From: Methylomagnum ishizawai | Lineage (GTDB): Bacteria; Pseudomonadota; Gammaproteobacteria; Methylococcales; Methylomonadaceae | DNA length: 64,000 nt | Direction: 5' to 3' | Assembly (NCBI GenBank): GCA_945861705.1 | Contig: CAMAVM010000001.1 | Location: 1 to 64,000, forward strand | In this document: in pieces, positions 20,329 through 28,297 of the stretch | How positions within the stretch are numbered: position 1 is the stretch's first letter | Layout: every line of letters starts with the position of its first letter | Position numbers and translations under genes: made by a program | Notes under the pieces: generated by a model | What the model was told of the DNA's origin: nothing | Database searches by the model: none | The model's input: only the letters and a program-made list of their open reading frames with translations

Positions 20329-20994
20329 TTATGCAGCAGAAGCAGCGAGCATTTGCTTGCGTCTAAAGCCCATCAAACCCGCAAAACCTGAAGCAAACAA
20401 CCAGACAGCAGCAGGAACAGGAACCGCAGCCGGAATTGCTGGTGGTGCTGGAGCAAGCGAAACATGCAAGGTGTAATCGTCATTTCTGCTAAGCCCTACC
20501 TGCTGACGAGTAGTATTAGAGTATTGACCTACTGACACATAATATAAACCTGGGTTTGCAAGTACACTGCTTATAAAAGAATCCCAAGTATTTGTAGTGC
20601 CTGGGTCAAGCACACCGCCATCATCATTACTGACAAGCTCAATACCGTTAGAATCATACAGTTTTATCCAAGAATCCAGGTCAGGCATACCTCTATCTAT
20701 ATCAAAAAACGCCTGTACATTTGCCCGAGCGGTGGTGAATGAATACCAATCCAAGCCATTGTTATTGCTACTGGTAGTTGCATTAACCGAGGCGTGTAAG
20801 AATGTTGTTGAGACATTGGTTAAAGGATCGCCAATATTTGCATCCAAAACGCTGTCAAAATTTAAATCGAGATTCAATGCTCTCGCTCTAGTGCTATTGC
20901 CTGTCGCATTATTAACAGACACATAAGCCGCCTGAGCAGAACCTAATCCGAACAGTGCTGAACATAATACGATAAGACTAATTTTATTTTTCAT
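20329..20994 (-). CDS. VPLPA-CTERM secreted protein with PPC-like domain
   Basis: 221 residues from the ATG at 20994, which gives a clean signal peptide (MKNKISLIVLCSALFGLGSAQA). The upstream frame to 21063 lies in the transcribed leader. The mature part is a DVUA0089/pre-peptidase-C-like beta domain with DWYSFTT, FFDIDRGMPDLDSWIKLYD, DDGGVLDPG and PGLYYVSVGQYS. The tail VPVPAAVWLFASGFAGLMG followed by RRK is an exosortase sorting signal. It is a close paralogue of the next gene. Probable role: exported, surface or matrix protein. Confidence 0.85.
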   Translation of the reverse strand: MKNKISLIVLCSALFGLGSAQAAYVSVNNATGNSTRARALNLDLNFDSVLDANIGDPLTNVSTTFLHASVNATTSSNNNGLDWYSFTTARANVQAFFDIDRGMPDLDSWIKLYDSNGIELVSNDDGGVLDPGTTNTWDSFISSVLANPGLYYVSVGQYSNTTRQQVGLSRNDDYTLHVSLAPAPPAIPAAVPVPAAVWLFASGFAGLMGFRRKQMLAASAA

Positions 20995-21031
20995 TTTAAA
21001 ACCCTTATAAATAATATAGTTAGGATGATTA

Positions 21032-21165
21032 GCAGTGCAGCCCTCTTCTTCGTATTCGTACACACTGAAAAAGATCTGTCGCTTTCCGTCCTCACCTCAC
21101 GATGAGTATGGCTTTTATCTCCTCCCTGTTTGTGCAAAACCTGCACAATGAAACCTTATCCTATT
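21032..21165 (-). ncRNA. Candidate structured leader of VPLPA gene 2
   Basis: In the roughly 210-base 5' leader, blocks are shared with the leader of gene 3 although the sequence between them has diverged. They are GCACAAACA, a small hairpin CTCA...TGAG followed by G(A/G)CGGAAAG(C/T)GACAGATC (plus 21073-21107), and GGCTGCACTGC (21032-21042). A TTGTGCA/TGCACAA hairpin precedes the first block here. GCACA, an adjacent hairpin and GRCGNAAAG loosely recall the c-di-GMP-I (GEMM) riboswitch, but the spacing does not fit well. Confidence 0.35.
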
Positions 21166-21206
21166 GGAAATTTGAGCTTTTCTGCTTCGCCTTCCAGTTG
21201 CAAATA

Positions 21207-21292
21207 ATTATACGGGGTGTAGGGAAATTTTCTGTGAACTGGGTCACAGTGGACTGAGATAAATTGTGAACGGGTTCACAATATTGAGATAA
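21207..21292 (-). promoter_or_regulatory. Two-unit operator and -10 box, VPLPA gene 2
   Basis: ATTATA (21207-21212), dyad TGTGAACTGGGTCACA (21233-21248), TGAGATAA (21255-21262), dyad TGTGAACGGGTTCACA (21265-21280), TGAGATAA (21285-21292). The second dyad has perfect 7-base arms (TGTGAAC/GTTCACA). Spacing is identical to the copies at 20033 and 22513. Confidence 0.82.
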
Positions 21293-21620
21293 GTCGGGAA
21301 GAAAGAGGCTTTATGGCGACAGCTCAACAACCTTTGAATCAATTAAATTTGATATTTCTGCGCTGTCGTAGGAGCAAGCCCTTATTGTTGATCTAACAAA
21401 GTGATTGGTGGGTATTCAGCTAGGCACAATACCTGCCTACCCCTACAATGCTCTCGTTAGCTAGGTTATTAGCACTATTCGTACAATGCATTGATAAACT
21501 TAGCTTAAATCTACTCACAAATACATCAACTGATCTTTAAGGTAAAGCCAATAGCCTAGCTGCTAATTACAGAATCGAAGCTATTTGCTTTACCAACGAC
21601 AACAGCTATTGAGTTACAAA
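21293..21620. other. Gene-free stretch between VPLPA modules
   Basis: About 330 bases between the operator of gene 2 and the terminator of gene 3. No convincing coding frame, repeat or promoter was seen. Confidence 0.5.
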
Positions 21621-21652
21621 ACCTTCCCCAGCCGAACTCGACTGAGGAAGGT
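21621..21652 (-). terminator. Terminator of VPLPA-CTERM gene 3
   Basis: ACCTTCCCCAG (21621-21631) pairs with CTGAGGAAGGT (21642-21652) with one mismatch. The loop CCGAACTCGA is shared with the terminators of genes 1 and 2, although the outer stem has changed on both sides. Confidence 0.75.
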
Positions 21653-21672
21653 AAGATTGTGTGCTTTATTCC

Positions 21673-22314
21673 TTAGGCAATGGCTGGTGCAACCAGCATT
21701 TTCTTGCGCCGCGCACCCATCAAGCCAGCAATACCAGAGCCGAACAGCCAAACAGCGGCCGGAACGGGTACGTTAGATAGGTTAACATGATTCTCTAGCG
21801 AAACATGTAAGGTGTAATCTTGACCTGGGCTAAGGTCTTGGTTAGGGAACTGTCCAACTGACACAAAATATAACCCAGGATTTGCAAGTACAACACTCAG
21901 AAAAGAGTCATAACCATGAACAGAACCTGGATCAGCGACTCCACCGTCATCACTGGCACCAATCAAGGTACCCACTGAATCATACAAGCTAATCCAGGAA
22001 TCCAGATCAGTCATACCATTGTCAATATCAAAAAAAGCCTGTTGATTAGCTTGGCTAGTGGTAAACGAATACCAATCACGCCCAGTTGTACCGGTAGTTG
22101 CATTGGCTGACACGTGAAAAAAAGAGGTGGAGATATTGGTAAATGGGTCGCCAATATTGGCATCAAAGTTTTGATCAAACTGTGCATCCAAATTCAGTGC
22201 AGTCGCCATAGAGCCGTTGCCTGTTGCATCATCAACAGTAACATAGGCGGCTTGGGCAGAACCAAAACCCAAAACTGCTGAACAAAGTACGAGCGTACAA
22301 ATTTGTTTTTTCAT
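21673..22314 (-). CDS. VPLPA-CTERM secreted protein with PPC-like domain
   Basis: 213 residues with signal peptide (MKKQICTLVLCSAVLGFGSAQA), a mature domain closely similar to the neighbouring paralogue (DWYSFTTSQANQQAFFDID, DDGGVADPGS, NPGLYFVSVGQF) and the sorting tail VPVPAAVWLFGSGIAGLMG followed by RRKK. Conservation of the DxDSW and DDGG loops suggests a calcium-binding beta sandwich, which is inference. With the preceding gene it forms a recent duplication that includes the regulatory region and terminator. Confidence 0.85.
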   Translation of the reverse strand: MKKQICTLVLCSAVLGFGSAQAAYVTVDDATGNGSMATALNLDAQFDQNFDANIGDPFTNISTSFFHVSANATTGTTGRDWYSFTTSQANQQAFFDIDNGMTDLDSWISLYDSVGTLIGASDDGGVADPGSVHGYDSFLSVVLANPGLYFVSVGQFPNQDLSPGQDYTLHVSLENHVNLSNVPVPAAVWLFGSGIAGLMGARRKKMLVAPAIA

Positions 22315-22352
22315 GTTAAATACCCTTTAAATAATGAAAGTCAGAATGATTT

Positions 22353-22470
22353 GCAGTGCAGCCATCTTTTTATCCGTGCCGAGATCTGTCACTTTCCGCC
22401 CTCACCTACATGAGTTTGGTTTTTAGCTTCCTTGTTTGTGCGTATCCACTACACAATTCAACCTTTCCCT
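22353..22470 (-). ncRNA. Candidate structured leader of VPLPA gene 3
   Basis: Matches the leader of gene 2 in separate blocks: GCACAAACA, CTCA-loop-TGAG hairpin plus GGCGGAAAGTGACAGATC (plus 22383-22415), and GGCTGCACTGC (22353-22363). A five-base TTGTG/CACAA stem replaces the seven-base stem of the other copy. The pattern of conserved blocks and paired changes suggests RNA structure, but two copies are not enough to prove it. Confidence 0.35.
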
Positions 22471-22512
22471 ATGAAGATGCCAGCATTTCTGCCGCCGCTC
22501 CAGTTGGTATCC

Positions 22513-22598
22513 ATTATAAGAATTGTAAGGAGAATTTCTGTGAACGGGTTCTCAGTGGGATGAGATAAGTTGTGAACGGGTTCTCAGTTTTGAGATAA
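22513..22598 (-). promoter_or_regulatory. Two-unit operator and -10 box, VPLPA gene 3
   Basis: ATTATA (22513-22518), TGTGAACGGGTTCTCA (22539-22554), TGAGATAA (22561-22568), TGTGAACGGGTTCTCA (22571-22586), TGAGATAA (22591-22598). The two 16-mers are identical to each other in this copy. Spacing is the same as in the other two promoters. Confidence 0.82.
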
Positions 22599-22605
22599 AA
22601 CCGTG

Positions 22606-22909
22606 CAGGAAAAAACTTTATAGGGGGTTTATTAAAAAACAAACGGTAAATTGGTAAGGGGATTTGCGGGTTTAACCTTAACCTAGCAGACGTAATGATC
22701 CGCTAGGGTGGGGGTTAAGATGGGTAGGGCTGGTGGGCAAAACAGCCACACTATATTGTTGCACCCCTCGAAATAAAACCAGAAGTGTAACTGCTGGAAA
22801 TACCGCCTACTCCCGCTATTTACGACTGATAGCTTAAGCAGGAACGATTGACGAGAGGAATAAATATCTTGATGATTAGGTATTGGCTTTGTTCGCAATA
22901 TCAAACGAA
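22606..22909. other. Gene-free stretch downstream of rimO
   Basis: About 300 bases between the VPLPA operator and the rimO stop. An open minus-strand frame overlaps the rimO end here but has no start signal or recognisable sequence. No clear terminator for rimO was found. Confidence 0.45.
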
Positions 22910-24220
22910 CTAAACCAAATGCGCCCACAGATCGTGTTCATCGGCTTCCTCTATCTCAACGTCAACAAATTCGCCGACTTTTAGATGGGTTGCGCCATCG
23001 ATGAAGACTTGGCCGTCGATTTCGGGCGCATCAGACTGGCTTCTGGCAACTGCGCCTTCTTCCACCACTTCATCAATCAGGACGGTTTCGATATTGCCTA
23101 TGCGTTGCTGTAAGCGTCCTGCACTAATCTCAGACTGGCGTTCCATAAAACGGGCTAAGCGCTCCTGCTTGATTTCTTCTGGGATCGAATCAGGCAAATC
23201 ATTGGCAACCGCTCCTTTTACGGGTGAGTAAGCAAAACAACCAACCCGATCCAGTTGCGCTTCATCCAGAAAATCCAGGAGTTCTTCAAACTCCTGTTCC
23301 GTCTCGCCAGGAAAACCGACGATAAAAGTGCTACGCAAGGTAATGTCTGGGCAGACTTCCCGCCATGCCTTGATGCGTTCCAGGTTGTTCTGGCTGGCGG
23401 CTGGGCGTTTCATCAGCTTTAAAATTCGGCTGCTGGCGTGTTGAAAGGGAATGTCCAGATATGGCAAGATTTTGCCGTCAGCCATCAATGGGATTACGTT
23501 GTCCACATGCGGATAAGGATAGACATAGTGCATCCGCACCCAGATACCCAGATCGCCCAATGCCTCCGCCAGATCATAAAAGCGGGTTTGTACTGAACGT
23601 CCACGCCAAAAACGTGGCTGGTATTTCAAATCCAAGCCATAAGCACTGGTATCTTGGGAGACAATCAACAGCTCTTTAACTCCCGCATCCGCCAAACGCA
23701 TGGCTTCCACCATGACATCATCAATCGGCCTACTGACCAGATCGCCGCGCATGGACGGGATGATGCAAAACGTGCAGCGATGATTGCAACCTTCTGAAAT
23801 CTTTAGATAAGCGTAATGATTGGGCGTGAGCTTGATGCCTTGCGGCGGCAACAGGCTGGTGAATGGGTCGTGCCTGGGTGGTAGATGCTCATGAACGGAG
23901 GCGACTACTTCGTCGATGGCATGTGCGCCAGTCACCTTCAAGACTTGTGGATGCCGCGCTCTTATCTCATCTTCCCGCGCCCCCAAGCAACCAGTGACGA
24001 TGACCCGACCATTTTCCGCCAGTGCTTCACCAATGCTGTCCAGGGATTCTTCCACAGCCGCGTCAATAAAACCGCAGGTATTCACCACGACCAAATCGGC
24101 ATCTTTGTAGTTAGGTGAAATGATGTAACCCTCACCGCGCAACTTAGTCAAAATCCGTTCGCTATCGACCAAAGCCTTGGGGCAGCCCAAGCTGATAAAA
24201 CCTATGTGGGGGGCAGTCAT
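22910..24220 (-). CDS. rimO: Ribosomal protein uS12 methylthiotransferase RimO
   Basis: RimO is a radical-SAM enzyme that adds a methylthio group to an aspartate of ribosomal protein S12. The 436 residues contain the N-terminal UPF0004 domain with its three iron-sulfur cysteines ([22 protein letters not shown]) and the radical SAM motif [18 protein letters not shown] and a C-terminal TRAM domain are also present. [12 protein letters not shown] distinguishes RimO from the tRNA enzyme MiaB. It is transcribed in the same direction as the small membrane protein upstream, with a hairpin between. Confidence 0.97.
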   Translation of the reverse strand: MTAPHIGFISLGCPKALVDSERILTKLRGEGYIISPNYKDADLVVVNTCGFIDAAVEESLDSIGEALAENGRVIVTGCLGAREDEIRARHPQVLKVTGAHAIDEVVASVHEHLPPRHDPFTSLLPPQGIKLTPNHYAYLKISEGCNHRCTFCIIPSMRGDLVSRPIDDVMVEAMRLADAGVKELLIVSQDTSAYGLDLKYQPRFWRGRSVQTRFYDLAEALGDLGIWVRMHYVYPYPHVDNVIPLMADGKILPYLDIPFQHASSRILKLMKRPAASQNNLERIKAWREVCPDITLRSTFIVGFPGETEQEFEELLDFLDEAQLDRVGCFAYSPVKGAVANDLPDSIPEEIKQERLARFMERQSEISAGRLQQRIGNIETVLIDEVVEEGAVARSQSDAPEIDGQVFIDGATHLKVGEFVDVEIEEADEHDLWAHLV

Positions 24221-24242
24221 GATATATTAACTAATAAAACTA

Positions 24243-24274
24243 GGGTCATGCGGTTTATAAAAGCCGCATGACCC
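24243..24274. terminator. Perfect 11-bp hairpin between rimO and the upstream gene
   Basis: GGGTCATGCGG (24243-24253) and CCGCATGACCC (24264-24274) with a 10-base loop. It follows the stop of the gene at 24342 on the minus strand and is a probable terminator or processing hairpin. The T-run is short. Confidence 0.6.
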
Positions 24275-24341
24275 AGAAAACAGAGATATGGAAAGTAGAA
24301 TGTTGACGGCGTGTGAACAGCTGATTTCTAGCCTTACGCCT

Positions 24342-24668
24342 TTAGCCTTTTACCGCATCAGCAATCGGGTTAAACGCATCAACCTTAGCCTTACCCGTTT
24401 TAATCAAATCAATACCCGTATCCACAATCATCTTGCAAAGCCCTGGGGTTTTGTAAACCATCAAGCACAAATAACCCACCGCAGGGATGGCAATCAGTGC
24501 GCCGATAAAGCCATGAATACCGACCACGCCCATCAATTTAACAAGTATTGCGACTGCATCAAGCGGCAACAACACCATCGCGCCAAAATATGCCAACACC
24601 ACAAAAGTGAAAACGGCAAAAACGACAAATTGAAGCAACTTTACTAAGAAGAAATTTAGTTTTTTCAT
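24342..24668 (-). CDS. Small membrane protein, hypothetical
   Basis: 108 residues from the ATG at 24668 (MKKLNFFLVKLL), which is more natural than the GTG at 24716. Two or three hydrophobic segments (about 5-35, 40-55, 55-75) and a soluble amphipathic tail (DTGIDLIKTGKAKVDAFNPIADAVKG). No family recognised. It lies between the rhomboid protease and rimO on the same strand. Confidence 0.6.
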   Translation of the reverse strand: MKKLNFFLVKLLQFVVFAVFTFVVLAYFGAMVLLPLDAVAILVKLMGVVGIHGFIGALIAIPAVGYLCLMVYKTPGLCKMIVDTGIDLIKTGKAKVDAFNPIADAVKG

Positions 24669-24780
24669 AAGGTTTTGTATGATTCCTGACAAGAATTTAA
24701 GGAGATTATCGACCACTTATTAGTGATCCAATCTACCCTGAAAGTTGATTTTTAATGGCGTAATTATAGCTTGAATACAT

Positions 24781-25455
24781 TCAAACCACCTCATCTTTTC
24801 GCAGAAAAAAGCGATGCAGAATTGCTCCGGCGATAAATCCGCCTATATGCGCCCATAAGGCCGAACTAGAAGCAGCCCCTGGGACATAAGTCGAGGTGGT
24901 AATATCATAAAGTTGGAAAATAACCCACAACCCCAAAAAAGTGACCGCTGGAATATGCACAATAATAGGGAAAAAGAACACTACAACCCGTTCATACGGA
25001 TAGAGAAAATAATAAGCCGCTAATACGCCAGCGATAGCACCCGAAGCACCAACAACAGGTATCTGTAAAGTAGGCGCGGAATACCATTGCATCATGGTTG
25101 CCAACAGACCGCATATTAGGTAAAAAGCGATAAACCGCCATCGTCCCATCCTGTCTTCCACATTGTCTGCAAAAATCCACATAAACCACATATTGAAGAT
25201 GATATGCAGCCAATTTCCATGCAAGAACAAGCTGGTCAAAAACGATAAATAGCCATCAAACGGCATCCCATTAGCCAGCCCCCACTGCGGATTAGCATAA
25301 CGGTTAGGTACCATGCCATAGAGATAAATCAGCCTTGCGCTCATCTCGTAAGGAATAACCTGCATGACGAGGAAAATTAAAATACAAATCGTCATCAAAC
25401 CCCAAGTGACATAAGGCGTTGAATTACATGGCGCTGTATCTCGTATGGGTATCAT
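24781..25455 (-). CDS. Rhomboid-family intramembrane serine protease
   Basis: The 224-residue protein has six transmembrane helices. It has the rhomboid signatures HGNWLHIIFNMWFMWIF (with the loop WR-like element after helix 1), catalytic serine in GASGAIAGVLAAY and catalytic histidine in WAHIGGFIAGA. It cuts membrane-spanning proteins within the bilayer, but the substrate is unknown. The short N-terminal MIPIRDT start is typical of the bacterial subgroup beginning with IPLRD. It is divergent from the helicase gene. Confidence 0.92.
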   Translation of the reverse strand: MIPIRDTAPCNSTPYVTWGLMTICILIFLVMQVIPYEMSARLIYLYGMVPNRYANPQWGLANGMPFDGYLSFLTSLFLHGNWLHIIFNMWFMWIFADNVEDRMGRWRFIAFYLICGLLATMMQWYSAPTLQIPVVGASGAIAGVLAAYYFLYPYERVVVFFFPIIVHIPAVTFLGLWVIFQLYDITTSTYVPGAASSSALWAHIGGFIAGAILHRFFLRKDEVV

Positions 25456-25610
25456 TTTTTAACCTCGTCAGAATGGTTGGTTTCAGCTTAACGGTTATCG
25501 GCACAGTAGCAACAACAAAGTGATTTAATCATAACCTTACTCCAATAAGTTTATAATGACCTGAAGAATATCTTTGCTCCTTGGCCTCGCGCTCAATACC
25601 TTTAAGTTTA

Positions 25611-26933
25611 ATGCAAAATTCCACAAACGCTACACCCTCATTTACCGAATTTGATCTGGACAAGCGCTTGCTTAAAGCGATTGAGAAGAGTGGCTACGAA
25701 ACGCCTACCCCCGTTCAACAGCAAGCCATTCCGCCCACACTTGCACATCGGGATTGTCTGGTCAGCGCCGAAACTGGCAGCGGCAAAACCGCCGCTTATT
25801 TATTGCCCACCCTGCAACAGTTACTGGCTTTACCCGCTAAGCCACTGGGTGTTCAGGTGCTAATCCTTTGCCCTACCCGCGAACTTGCCCAGCAAATCTT
25901 CGGTCAATGTCAACAATTCTGCGAATTCACCCCGCTAAAAACCGGAATCATTACTGGCGGCAGCGACTTCAAAAAGCAACAAATGGCGCTGACAAAAGGC
26001 ACTGACATCATCATTGCCACCCCAGGCCGCCTTCTGGAACACTTTCAACTGGCAACATCCTATTTCCAGAATCTAAGCGTACTGATACTTGATGAAGCAG
26101 ACCGTATGCTGGACATGGGCTTTAGCGATGACGTGCTGACGATTGTCGAAACATGCAATAAGCAACGCCAAACCCTCCTATTTTCGGCGACTTTAACCCA
26201 TTTCGGCGTGATTAAAATCGCCGACAAAGTGCTAAAAACCCCAAAAGTAATTGCGTTAAACACCCTGCATGATGGCCATCGCAACATTGCCCAGCACCTT
26301 ATACTGGCCGATGACCATGACCATAAGCTGAAACTGCTGGCACATCTGCTCGCGCATGAAAGCTTCGACAAAGCCCTGGTTTTTACCAATACCCGTCTAA
26401 GGGCAGACGAATTGCATAATTCAGTCCGTGGCGCGGGCATACGCTCCGGCTTGCTACACGGCGAGATGGACCAAAAAGACCGTAACCGGGTCATGGCGCT
26501 GTATCGGGACGGCATCATTAACACCTTAATTGCCACCGACTTAGCCGCCCGTGGCCTGGACATCAAAGGCATCAACCTCGTCATCAACTTTGACATCCCC
26601 CGCAACGGCATTGATTACATCCACCGCATAGGCCGCACCGGACGCGCCGATGAACAAGGCACCACCATCGCCCTCGTCAAACACACCGAGTGGAACTTAA
26701 TGGCAGGTATCGAACGTTTTTTAAAGCAGGACTTTATCCGCCGTACCCTTAAAGGATTGGAAGGCAGCTACAAAGGCCCGAAAAAACTTAAATCATCCGG
26801 CAAAGCCGCTGGCAGCAAAGACAAGAAAGAACCGGCTAAAAAAGCGGTGGTTAAAAAAGTGAAAGTGCGGGAAAGGGATAGGAAAAATGTGGGAAAAAGG
26901 CGTGTTCCAAGTGATAAAACGGCAACGGAATAG
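25611..26933 (+). CDS. srmB: DEAD-box RNA helicase, SrmB-type
   Basis: The 440 residues (ATG at 25611) contain the Q motif (PTPVQQQAIPP), AETGSGKT, PTRELAQQ, TPGRL, DEAD (LILDEADRMLDMGF), SAT, and the C-terminal helicase motifs ATDLAARGLD and HRIGRTGR. The tail ends with a basic region finishing RDRKNVGKRRVPS, which closely matches the SrmB tail (RDTKNIGKRRKPS), so assignment to SrmB, a 50S assembly helicase, is favoured over RhlE. The stop codon is followed at once by a 24-bp perfect inverted repeat. Confidence 0.9.
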   Translation: MQNSTNATPSFTEFDLDKRLLKAIEKSGYETPTPVQQQAIPPTLAHRDCLVSAETGSGKTAAYLLPTLQQLLALPAKPLGVQVLILCPTRELAQQIFGQCQQFCEFTPLKTGIITGGSDFKKQQMALTKGTDIIIATPGRLLEHFQLATSYFQNLSVLILDEADRMLDMGFSDDVLTIVETCNKQRQTLLFSATLTHFGVIKIADKVLKTPKVIALNTLHDGHRNIAQHLILADDHDHKLKLLAHLLAHESFDKALVFTNTRLRADELHNSVRGAGIRSGLLHGEMDQKDRNRVMALYRDGIINTLIATDLAARGLDIKGINLVINFDIPRNGIDYIHRIGRTGRADEQGTTIALVKHTEWNLMAGIERFLKQDFIRRTLKGLEGSYKGPKKLKSSGKAAGSKDKKEPAKKAVVKKVKVRERDRKNVGKRRVPSDKTATE

Positions 26934-26936
26934 TCC

Positions 26937-26997
26937 GTAGGCTGGGTTGGTAAACCCAGCTATTATCGACCGTGCTGGGTTTACCAACCCAGCCTAC
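26937..26997. repeat. 24-bp perfect inverted repeat
   Basis: GTAGGCTGGGTTGGTAAACC plus CAGC (26937-26960) is perfectly inverted at 26974-26997, with a 13-base loop TATTATCGACCGT. It belongs to the GTAGGCTGGGTT...AACCCAGC type of dispersed palindrome found in many bacterial genomes. It sits 4 bases after srmB and may serve as its transcript 3' end. It also interrupts the end of a DUF2905 remnant on the other strand. Confidence 0.85.
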
Positions 26998-27156
26998 ATT
27001 TACCTGTTTCCTATCAAACAAATTGATAATCAACGCCAAGATAATGCTCACGATTAACATAGATACAATCGGGATGAATACAAAGCTTTTTTCATTCTGA
27101 ATACGGATATCACCCGGCAACGGAATAGATTGAATTTTAGCATTAAGCAGTGCGCT
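26980..27156 (-). pseudogene. Remnant of a DUF2905-family gene
   Basis: The minus strand encodes LPGDIRIQNEKSFVFIPIVS then MLIVSIILALIINLFDRK, which matches the second half of DUF2905 proteins (small two-helix membrane proteins with a central LPGDI motif). The first helix expected before LPGDI is missing: only about a dozen unrelated residues precede it before an in-frame stop at 27157. The C-terminus runs into the palindromic repeat instead of stopping. Both ends therefore look eroded. Pseudogene is favoured over an intact short gene. Confidence 0.6.
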
Positions 27157-27283
27157 TCAAATCAAAACAGCTCATTACATGAGAGTCGAGTTCACACAAG
27201 GTTCATCTTAACGACTGATAATGACTTTCTTAAAACAATAACGCATTAACCACCAACCTATCTTGATTAATCTGGAAATTCTC

Positions 27284-28288
27284 ATGAAACGATTGCCGCT
27301 GTTGATAGCTATTATCCTATTCGCTATAACTATGGATAGTGCATTTGCTGCTCCGCACGTTAAACAGCATAAGAAATCCGTACAGGTCAGCGAAAGCAAA
27401 GCCATGCAGTGCGTGGCTTTTAGCCCTTATGTCGGTAATATTAACCCAGATTTTGGCGCACAGCCGTCTCATGAATTGATCGACACGCTGTTGGATAAGC
27501 TGGTCAAAGAAACCCGATTCCGCTGTATTATGACCTACGGCGTAATGAATGGTTTGGAATACACGTTTACGGCGGCGGAAAAACGAAAACTTAAGGTGAT
27601 TGCGATAATCTGGCTGGATAAAGACATTGCCGTCAATGACCAATCCATTGCCAGCGGTATTCAAGCAGCTAAAGCGTTTCCTAATACGATAGTCAAACTG
27701 AGTTGCGGCTCTGAGGTCAGGACGCGACATGGCAATGTTTTCGATGCTGAGATTATTAAATGTATTGATCGCTTGCGTAAAGCGGAAGTAAAGCAGCCTA
27801 TTACCACGATTGATACTTGGTGGGAATGGTGTAATCGCGCTACGCCTTGCCAAAAAACCGGCTTTGAAGCCAAGGTGGATTGGCTTGGCATCAATATTTT
27901 TCCGTGGTGGGAGAATAAACATGCAGGCGTGCATTCGTGCATCCCTGCCGATAAGGCGGCTGACTTCCACATTGCCAGGCTTGAAGATATTCGCAAAACT
28001 TATCCTGACAAAGCCTTAACGCTTACCGAATTTGGCTGGCCTAATGCCCCTGAAGGTGGCACAGAAACCAATACCCATACCGGTCAAAAATGCGGTATAG
28101 CCGGACAAAAGAATCAGCTTACAGTCATTAAATCTACCTTGCAAAAACTGGCTAAAAAGAACTGGGGCGGCAATGTATTCGAGGCTTTTTCAGAACAATG
28201 GAAACCGAATGATGAAGGTAATTTTGGGGCTCACTGGGGAATCTGCCAAGGCAAACCACCTTATACCTGCGTGAAGGATTTTAAATAG
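27284..28288 (+). CDS. GH17-like exported beta-1,3-glucanase family protein
   Basis: 334 residues: signal peptide (MKRLPLLIAIILFAITMDSAFA) and a TIM-barrel glycosidase domain of the GH17 type. Two motifs support this: SCGSEVRTRH, where the glutamate would be the proton donor, and LTEFGWPNAPEGG, where the glutamate would be the nucleophile. PYVGNINPDFGAQPSHELID and WLGINIFPWWEN also fit. Three or four cysteine pairs suggest a disulfide-bonded periplasmic or secreted enzyme. The substrate (a beta-1,3-glucan or similar) is inferred. The ATG has GGA 8 bases upstream. Confidence 0.82.
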   Translation: MKRLPLLIAIILFAITMDSAFAAPHVKQHKKSVQVSESKAMQCVAFSPYVGNINPDFGAQPSHELIDTLLDKLVKETRFRCIMTYGVMNGLEYTFTAAEKRKLKVIAIIWLDKDIAVNDQSIASGIQAAKAFPNTIVKLSCGSEVRTRHGNVFDAEIIKCIDRLRKAEVKQPITTIDTWWEWCNRATPCQKTGFEAKVDWLGINIFPWWENKHAGVHSCIPADKAADFHIARLEDIRKTYPDKALTLTEFGWPNAPEGGTETNTHTGQKCGIAGQKNQLTVIKSTLQKLAKKNWGGNVFEAFSEQWKPNDEGNFGAHWGICQGKPPYTCVKDFK

Positions 28289-28297
28289 CGCATCCTG

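Noticed and set aside
22683-22928. 81-codon minus-strand frame at the end of rimO
   Set aside because: It overlaps rimO in another frame, lacks a ribosome site and resembles no protein.
26060-26611. 183-codon minus-strand frame opposite the helicase gene
   Set aside because: It is antisense to conserved helicase motifs, which explains the long open frame.
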